A stretch of DNA of 64,000 nt from an uncultured Bacteroidota bacterium. GTDB lineage: Bacteria > Bacteroidota > Ignavibacteria > UBA10030 > UBA8401. The stretch is from positions 1 to 64,000 of the forward strand of contig CALETH010000042.1 in the NCBI GenBank assembly GCA_937920105.1, given 5' to 3'. The notes under the pieces were generated by a model. It searched no databases. It saw only the letters and a list, made by a program, of their open reading frames with translations, and was not told where the DNA came from. A program made the position numbers and the translations under genes. Position 1 is the stretch's first letter. Each line of letters opens with the position of its first letter. Of the stretch, positions 57,758-64,000 are shown in pieces.

Positions 57758-59908
57758 ATGAAAAAACGAATCCAACAACACTTCAAAAAAAATCCATACG
57801 ATGCAAAAAAATCTCGCCAATTTGCAAAACACTTTCATATTCGCGATGAAGAAGAATTTCAGCAACTTCGTGGAGTATTGCATGAAATGGTTGATACCAA
57901 TCAATTAGTGTACACTCACGGACGCGGATATCATCTTCCCAAAAAAATCCATCATAACACTCTGCAAGGAACAATTACTGTTACAAAAGAAGGCGGTACA
58001 GTCCATACAAAAAGTGGAAATATTTTCATCTCACAAAAAAATCTTCATACAGCATTAGATGGTGATACTGTTGAAGTTATTCTTTTAGGAAAAAATAAGA
58101 AAAACAAATCCATTATAATAGAAGGGGAAGTAGTTGCAATTATAGAGCGTGCACCAAAAGAATTTGTTGGTACATTAGAACAAAGTAAAAACTTCTTTTT
58201 TGTTATACCAGATGATAATATTCTTTCACGAGATATTTATATTCATCAACATTTATTAAACAAAGCAAAACACGGAGATAAAGTTCTTGTCCAACTGGAA
58301 TCATGGAACTCCGAGCATCTCAATCCCGAAGGAAAAATTATAGAAATTCTCGGACGTGCCGGAGATATGAGTGCAGAAATAGAATCTGTGATTAGACAAT
58401 TTCATCTTTCACAAAAATTTCCAAAAGAAGTAGAACACTATGTTGCACAAATCCCTGCCAACATTCCTCAAGAAGAAATTTCGCACCGAAAAGATTTACG
58501 AAATACTGTGTGTTTTACTATTGACCCTATTGATGCAAAAGATTTTGATGATGCAATTTCTATAGAAATTTTAGAAAACAAAAATTATCTCATCGGAGTT
58601 CATATTGCCGATGTTAGTGCGTACGTAAAAGAAGGTAGTGTGTTGGATAAAGAAGCATTACGCCGTGGCACAAGTGTGTATCTTGCTAATCAAGTTGTGC
58701 CAATGTTGCCAGAAAAACTTTCCAACAATTTGTGCAGTTTAATGCCAAACGTTGATAGATTAACATATTCCTGTTTTGTAGAAATTACCCCGCGTGGAAT
58801 AATAAAAAATTATGAAATTGTAAGAAGCATTATTAATTCTAATAAGCGATTTACCTACGAAGATGCAGAAAAAATTTTGGATGAAAAAAAGGGAGAGTTC
58901 GCAACTGAATTATTACAACTCTGGTCAATAGCAGAAATAATAAAAGAAAAACGTATGGCTCATGGAAGTATAGATTTTGATTCCACCGAAGCAAAATTTT
59001 ATTATGATGAAAAAGGGAAGCCGACGGAAATTTTTGTAAAACGTAGATTAAAAAGCCATCAATTAGTAGAAGAGTGTATGTTGCTCGCAAATAAAATAGT
59101 TGCACAACACATCGGAAAAAATAAAAAGGGGAAAGATGTTCTGCCGTTTGTGTATCGCATTCATGATGTTCCTAATAAAGAAAAATTAGCAGAATTAGGA
59201 AATTTTGTAAAAAAATTCGGATATAAATTGAATGTTGACGGAGTTGTTTCATCAAAAGAAATGCAAAAATTATTGGAAACGGTAAAAGGAAGTAAAGAAG
59301 AAAATGTCATTAACGAAGTTGCATTGCGTTCTATGGCAAAAGCAATGTATTCTGAAAAAAATATCGGACATTACGGATTGGCGTTTGAACATTACACACA
59401 TTTCACTTCACCAATTCGTCGCTATCCAGATTTGTTGGTGCATCGTTTATTGGATGAGTATGCAAAAGGAATGTCTCATCAGCGGCAACATCATTATCAA
59501 ACAATGTTACCGGAATATTGCAAACATTGTTCGGAACGTGAACGTGTTGCGACAGAAGCAGAACGGGATTCTATTAAGGTAATGCAAGTAGAATACATGA
59601 AAGCGCATTTGGGAGATGAGTTTGAAGGATTGATTGCTGGTGTAATGCCGTACGGATTGTTTGTAGAAATTAATGATATTCTTGTGGAGGGCTTATTACA
59701 CATTCGCGAGTTGGGTGATGATTATTATGTGTTTGATGAAAAACATTATTCCATTGTTGGAGAGCGTACAGATGAAAAATTTCGTTTAGGAGATACGATT
59801 CGCATAAAAGTTTTAAGAGTGAATCCCGAAAAACGACAAATAGATTTTACGTTGGTAAAGGAAGAACAAAAACCAACAAGTGTAAAGAAGGGAAAGCGGA
59901 GGAGATGA
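57758..59908 (+). CDS. rnr: Ribonuclease R
   Basis: 716 residues: an N-terminal winged-helix-like/RNB-associated part (about 1-75), two cold-shock domains (about 75-220), the RNB catalytic domain (about 250-575) and an S1 domain (about 620-700) with a basic tail (SVKKGKRRR). The magnesium-binding aspartates fit the RNase II pattern: D256, D262, D264 and D265 in DPIDAKDFDD. It degrades structured RNA from the 3' end, including in cold shock and tRNA/rRNA quality control. Confidence 0.95.
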   Translation: MKKRIQQHFKKNPYDAKKSRQFAKHFHIRDEEEFQQLRGVLHEMVDTNQLVYTHGRGYHLPKKIHHNTLQGTITVTKEGGTVHTKSGNIFISQKNLHTALDGDTVEVILLGKNKKNKSIIIEGEVVAIIERAPKEFVGTLEQSKNFFFVIPDDNILSRDIYIHQHLLNKAKHGDKVLVQLESWNSEHLNPEGKIIEILGRAGDMSAEIESVIRQFHLSQKFPKEVEHYVAQIPANIPQEEISHRKDLRNTVCFTIDPIDAKDFDDAISIEILENKNYLIGVHIADVSAYVKEGSVLDKEALRRGTSVYLANQVVPMLPEKLSNNLCSLMPNVDRLTYSCFVEITPRGIIKNYEIVRSIINSNKRFTYEDAEKILDEKKGEFATELLQLWSIAEIIKEKRMAHGSIDFDSTEAKFYYDEKGKPTEIFVKRRLKSHQLVEECMLLANKIVAQHIGKNKKGKDVLPFVYRIHDVPNKEKLAELGNFVKKFGYKLNVDGVVSSKEMQKLLETVKGSKEENVINEVALRSMAKAMYSEKNIGHYGLAFEHYTHFTSPIRRYPDLLVHRLLDEYAKGMSHQRQHHYQTMLPEYCKHCSERERVATEAERDSIKVMQVEYMKAHLGDEFEGLIAGVMPYGLFVEINDILVEGLLHIRELGDDYYVFDEKHYSIVGERTDEKFRLGDTIRIKVLRVNPEKRQIDFTLVKEEQKPTSVKKGKRRR

Positions 59909-59979
59909 TTTGTTAATGAGAAATTGAAAATGTGTAATATTATTTTTGTGAAAATAAAAGTTCTATTTTAAATAGTACT

Positions 59980-61365
59980 ATGAAAAAATTTCTTCCATGT
60001 ATTATTCTTTTTACGATTGTTTTTCTTTCTCGTCTTCCATTTTTAGATTCCGGTTTTGGTTCTGACCCTGATGCATGGCGAGTGGTAAGCGTTGCTTCAA
60101 AAATTTCACTTCACCATCAATATTTTGCTTCACGCCTACCGGGTTATCCAGTACAAGAAATTCTTTATTCTTTTATACCACCCAATCCAATTTTTTTCAA
60201 CGGCATTACAGCATTTCTCATTTCGTTATCCACATTTTTTTTTGCACTCATCCTTCAAAGACTTCATATAAAAAATTATTTTCTTGCCAGTTTGGCTTTT
60301 GCATTCACACCAATAATTTACATCAACAGCATTACTGCAATGGATTATGTATGGGCATTGGCATTTATTCTTGCTAGTATTTATTGTCTTTTTCACAATA
60401 GGATATTATTCAGTGCTGTCCTTTTAGGAATTGCAACAGGGTGTCGCAGTACATCAATATTAATGCTTATTCCTTTAGGTATAATTTTATATAATATAGA
60501 AAATAAAAAATTATCTAAAGTTATTCAATTTTGGAGTATTACTTCCATTGTTGGGTTTCTATGTTTTGTACCAGTAATCAAAAAATATGGAATAAAATTT
60601 TTTGCAGTTCACTATAGTACCAATCTTCCCATATTGCAAATCTTTAGTATGATTTCTTTAGAAATATGGGGTGTACTTGGAGTGATAGGTTTTCTCTGTG
60701 TTTTTTTCAGTATACGAAAGAACACTATTTCTTATTCATTATGGAATACAATATCCTTATGTGTCATAGTAGTATATAGTTTACTTTTTCTTTTACTTCC
60801 CTATGAAGCAGGATATTTAATACCGATAGTTCCATTTGTTATTATTGTAATACAGTATTTTGTTCGTCCAAAATTTTTTATTCTCTTTTGTTATTTTTTG
60901 ATTCTTTCTTCTTTTATAATAAATATTTCTGTAGTAGATAGACCTTGGCATGTTCAACCCTCAAAATTATCTGTACTCTTTACAATGAATTCACGAAAAT
61001 TTGTTGTTGATATATATGGTCCCATTATTTGTTCTTATTTGCAGAGAAAACAAGAAATCTCTTTTACAAAAAATATTTTATTAACCGGTAAAAAATTAGA
61101 ACAACCAAGCGTTGTGGTTGTTGGAGTGTGGATGCCTAAGGTTGTATTTTTTGCAGGAAAAGTATTACCAGAAGATACTGAACCATATTTTTCTTTTGAA
61201 GATGGAATAACAACCTATATTGATGTGTTAGATGCTGAAAATTTATCTTTCTACAAAAATAAAGGATATAAGATTTTCTATCTTCAAAGCCAAGAGCGGT
61301 ATAATTATAATGTTACTGGTGTGCAGTTAAAAGAAAATGGTGGAGGTATGCTTGTTATTGAATAA
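59980..61365 (+). CDS. GT-C-type polytopic membrane glycosyltransferase-like protein
   Basis: 461 residues with about ten transmembrane segments and a C-terminal soluble part (about 330-461). The first external loop carries SGFGSDPDAWR (D29, D31), placed as the metal/lipid-donor aspartates of GT-C enzymes such as ArnT and PMT-like proteins, and the hydrophobic layout matches. Acceptor and donor are unknown; the LPS-core and envelope genes upstream suggest a cell-surface glycan. No close named family was recognised. Confidence 0.65.
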   Translation: MKKFLPCIILFTIVFLSRLPFLDSGFGSDPDAWRVVSVASKISLHHQYFASRLPGYPVQEILYSFIPPNPIFFNGITAFLISLSTFFFALILQRLHIKNYFLASLAFAFTPIIYINSITAMDYVWALAFILASIYCLFHNRILFSAVLLGIATGCRSTSILMLIPLGIILYNIENKKLSKVIQFWSITSIVGFLCFVPVIKKYGIKFFAVHYSTNLPILQIFSMISLEIWGVLGVIGFLCVFFSIRKNTISYSLWNTISLCVIVVYSLLFLLLPYEAGYLIPIVPFVIIVIQYFVRPKFFILFCYFLILSSFIINISVVDRPWHVQPSKLSVLFTMNSRKFVVDIYGPIICSYLQRKQEISFTKNILLTGKKLEQPSVVVVGVWMPKVVFFAGKVLPEDTEPYFSFEDGITTYIDVLDAENLSFYKNKGYKIFYLQSQERYNYNVTGVQLKENGGGMLVIE

Positions 61366-61437
61366 GGAAGAATACATTTACTTTCCCTCAAAAGAGTTGT
61401 ATTTTGTGTTATATAATATCATTCTCACGAGGTATCC

Positions 61438-64000
61438 ATGAAAATCCGCATTATAATTCTCATCCTTACCATTTTTTGTACATTGCAAATATTTTCGCAA
61501 CAAGCAAACTTTGGAAAAAACAAAGTGCAGTATAAAAAATTTGAGTGGTCTTATATCCAAACCGCACACTTTGATATTTACTTTTATCAAAGCGGAAAAG
61601 ATATAGCACTATTCACCACAACTGCTGCGGAAAGTGCGTACGCCTCCATTAGTAAAAGTTTCAAATATCAAATCAACAATCGCATACCAATAATGGTGTA
61701 CAATTCTCACAATGATTTTCAGCAAACCAATGTTATCGGGGAATATTTAGAAGAAGGAGTTGGCGGAGTTACCGAACTTTTCAAAAATCGCGTCGTGCTT
61801 CCGTTTGAGGGAGATTACAAACAATTTCGTCACGTTATTCACCACGAACTTGTTCACGCCGTTATCAACGATATGTTTTATGGCGGTTCAATACAATCAA
61901 TAATTTCTAACAACATCACTTTACAATTACCGTTGTGGTTCAATGAAGGAATCGCAGAGTACGAAGCCCTAAAATGGGATACCAATTCCGATATGTTTAT
62001 GCGAGATGCAACACTCAACACCTATCTTCCACCAATAGAACGACTCGGCGGATATTTTGCATATCGCGGCGGACAATCCGTGTGGTATTACATTGCCAAC
62101 AAATATGGAGAAGGAAAAATTTCTGAAATACTCAATCGCGTAAAAGGTTCGCGAAGTCTCGACCAAGGTTTTAAAGCAGCAATTGGCTTGACTGTTTCTG
62201 AACTTTCTGAACGATGGCAAAAAGAGCAAAAGAAAATTTATTGGCCAGATATTTCCAAACGAGAAGACCCGGAAGATTTTGCAACACGCATCACCAATCA
62301 CACCAAAGAAAATAATTTTTACAACACCAGTCCAGCAATTTCCCCGCAAGGAGATAAGATTGCATTTATTTCTGACCGCGATGATTATTTTGATGTTTTT
62401 ATTATTTCTACTATTGATAATAAAATTGAAAAAATTATTGATGGTCAACAAACGAAAAATTTTGAAGAACTTCACTTACTCACTCCGGGAATTTCTTGGT
62501 CTCCTGATGGAAAACGCATTGCCATTTCCGTAAAAAGTGGAGAGCGAGATGCTATTTTTTTAGTAGATGTAAAAAGCGGTGAGCAAGAAAAAATAGATTT
62601 CAATTTAGAAGGAATTTTTTCTGTGGATTGGTCTCATCAAGGAAACAAACTCGCCTTTGTTGGAAATACCTCAACACAATCCGATATTTATATGTATGAT
62701 TTGGAAACAAAACAATTAACCAATCTCACCAAGGATATTTTTTCCGATGCAGACCCATCATGGTCTCCGGATGGAACGACAGTATATTTTGTTTCGGATA
62801 GAAATGGAAATCTCACAACATCATTACCAAAAAATTTTAGTATAGCAACTTATAATTATTCACAAAAAGATATTTACTCTATTGATATACAATCCAAAAC
62901 CATCACCCAAATTACCAATGATGGTAAAAGTGATGAAACTTCTCCAATAGTTGCTGATAGTGGAAAAAAACTTTTATATGTTTCTGATAGAAATGGTATT
63001 GGAAATGTGTACGAAAGAATTTTAGCAACAAATGAAGTTCGACCCATCACCAATTCTATTACAGGAGTGTATCAACTTTCACTTTCTCGTGATGGAAATA
63101 AATTAGCATTTTCTTCACTCAGTCAAGCCGGCTTTGATATTTTTCTTCTCAAAACTCCAATGGAAAGAAAATTAACGGTACAAGAACTTGAACTTACCGA
63201 ACATCTCAAAAGAAAAAATACCCTTACACAAATTTTTTCGGATACGGCATCTCCAAAAAATGATACCACTGAATTATACGGAAAAAATATCCGCATAGAT
63301 TTTAATAATTATACTTTTTCTGAAGATACAACATTAACACCGTCCTCAAACCTTGCTTCATTAAAAAATACTGTTGATGAAGAAGGAAATTACAAAGTGC
63401 AAAAATACAAAATTTCTTTTTCTCCGGATATTGTGTACGGAAGTGCTGGCTTCAGCACTTTTTACGGAGTGCAAGGTACAACCATCATGGCATTCAGTGA
63501 TATGTTGGGAGACCACCAAATAGTATTTCAAACAAATTTATTGTTGGATTTAAAAAACAGCGATTACATTTTATCTTACTATTATTTCCCTGGATTGATT
63601 GATTATGGAATCCAAGGTTACCACAGTGCGAGATTTTTACAGCTTTCTAATCCCTATGGATTATCAATTTATCGTTTTCGTTCGTGGGGTGCATCTGTTC
63701 TTGCATCATATCCATTAGATAAATTTCGCCGGCTTGAAAGTTCGCTCAATTGGATGAATCTTTCACGCGAAAATTTGGATTACGTTCCTGCAGGTTTTGC
63801 AGACCCAAATCAAAATCGCGTACTCATTTTTCCTACACTCAGTTATGTGTATGATACAGTCTTGTGGGGAATGCTTGCTCCCAATAACGGAACTCGATAT
63901 AATCTTTCCGCAATGGTCAGTCCATCATTAGGAAAAAATTCTGTGGACTTTCAAACGTTTACGTTGGATTATCGGACATATTTTAAATTTTGGAATGAAT
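61438..64000 (+). CDS. Fusion of gluzincin peptidase, TolB-like propeller and Omp85-like barrel (3' end outside window)
   Basis: At least 854 residues in one open frame to the window end. Order: signal peptide (first ~20), a peptidase-MA-like metalloprotease (about 20-280) with HELVH at 136-140 and the later NEG with E170, a TolB/PD40-type propeller (about 290-590; SWSPDGKRIA, DPSWSPDGTTVYFVSDRNG), and a C-terminal outer-membrane barrel (from about 660; VQGTTIMAFSDMLGDHQIVFQ, YYYFPGLIDYGIQGY). Start ATG 61438 has GAGG upstream. Proteins with this layout occur in Ignavibacteria-type and Gemmatimonadota genomes; function is unknown. Confidence 0.8.
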   Translation, partial: MKIRIIILILTIFCTLQIFSQQANFGKNKVQYKKFEWSYIQTAHFDIYFYQSGKDIALFTTTAAESAYASISKSFKYQINNRIPIMVYNSHNDFQQTNVIGEYLEEGVGGVTELFKNRVVLPFEGDYKQFRHVIHHELVHAVINDMFYGGSIQSIISNNITLQLPLWFNEGIAEYEALKWDTNSDMFMRDATLNTYLPPIERLGGYFAYRGGQSVWYYIANKYGEGKISEILNRVKGSRSLDQGFKAAIGLTVSELSERWQKEQKKIYWPDISKREDPEDFATRITNHTKENNFYNTSPAISPQGDKIAFISDRDDYFDVFIISTIDNKIEKIIDGQQTKNFEELHLLTPGISWSPDGKRIAISVKSGERDAIFLVDVKSGEQEKIDFNLEGIFSVDWSHQGNKLAFVGNTSTQSDIYMYDLETKQLTNLTKDIFSDADPSWSPDGTTVYFVSDRNGNLTTSLPKNFSIATYNYSQKDIYSIDIQSKTITQITNDGKSDETSPIVADSGKKLLYVSDRNGIGNVYERILATNEVRPITNSITGVYQLSLSRDGNKLAFSSLSQAGFDIFLLKTPMERKLTVQELELTEHLKRKNTLTQIFSDTASPKNDTTELYGKNIRIDFNNYTFSEDTTLTPSSNLASLKNTVDEEGNYKVQKYKISFSPDIVYGSAGFSTFYGVQGTTIMAFSDMLGDHQIVFQTNLLLDLKNSDYILSYYYFPGLIDYGIQGYHSARFLQLSNPYGLSIYRFRSWGASVLASYPLDKFRRLESSLNWMNLSRENLDYVPAGFADPNQNRVLIFPTLSYVYDTVLWGMLAPNNGTRYNLSAMVSPSLGKNSVDFQTFTLDYRTYFKFWNE

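Overview
This is an AT-rich chromosomal stretch from a diderm bacterium of the Fibrobacteres-Chlorobi-Bacteroidetes (FCB) group. An Ignavibacteria, Kapabacteria or other Chlorobiota relative fits best, but the exact lineage is an inference. The grounds are type IX secretion (T9SS) C-terminal tails on several exported proteins, a FecI/FecR/STN-TonB receptor system with DUF4974 and DUF4249 partners, DUF2851 and DUF4292 proteins, many lipoproteins, a two-gene RfaE pathway, TamB, and an Omp85-type barrel protein. No rRNA, tRNA, CRISPR array, prophage or complete insertion sequence was recognised. Between the genes lie several families of short palindromic repeats, two of which create false N-terminal extensions of neighbouring reading frames.

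Layout. 1-300: last codons of a T9SS cargo gene, then palindromes. 301-5864 (minus): a large repeated lamin-tail-domain surface protein, a small beta-propeller-like protein and a DUF155/RMD1 membrane protein. 6046-8170: CtpA-type protease and an orphan protein. 8459-8659: cold-shock protein behind a terminator-like leader hairpin. 8791-13239: two exported amidohydrolases, of three amidohydrolase units only one with metal ligands. 13357-21092 (plus): secreted nuclease/phosphatase-fold protein, DUF2809, prolyl-oligopeptidase-family enzyme, DUF2851, a small protein and an M1 aminopeptidase. 21250-29750 (minus): queuosine-precursor transporter, DUF4249 lipoprotein, TonB receptor, FecR, small envelope proteins and an ECF sigma factor.

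29886-38423 (plus): SH3-like exported protein, FKBP isomerase, DUF3995, then a TPR lipoprotein / PQQ-like propeller / DUF4292 / EnvC-like / MoxR run ending in a terminator. 38602-41444 (plus): three pilin-like proteins that all start Met-Gly directly before a hydrophobic helix. 41461-51007 (minus): AguB-type amidohydrolase, membrane protein, LigA, RodZ-like protein, histidine kinase, response regulator, AroE and a TPR protein. 51240-64000 (plus): RfaE1, RfaE2, TamB, RNase R, a GT-C-like membrane protein and a truncated protease/propeller/outer-membrane-barrel fusion.

Taken together the window is rich in envelope biogenesis (TamB, heptose synthesis, EnvC-like, RodZ-like, LolB-like DUF4292, Omp85-like) and exported peptide breakdown (S41, S9, M1, amidohydrolase, gluzincin). 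The most promising less-described items are the receptor/transporter locus ending in the queuosine-precursor transporter, the Met-Gly pilin-like trio, the pseudo-amidohydrolase units, the response regulator with a duplicated helical module, and the protease-propeller-barrel fusion.
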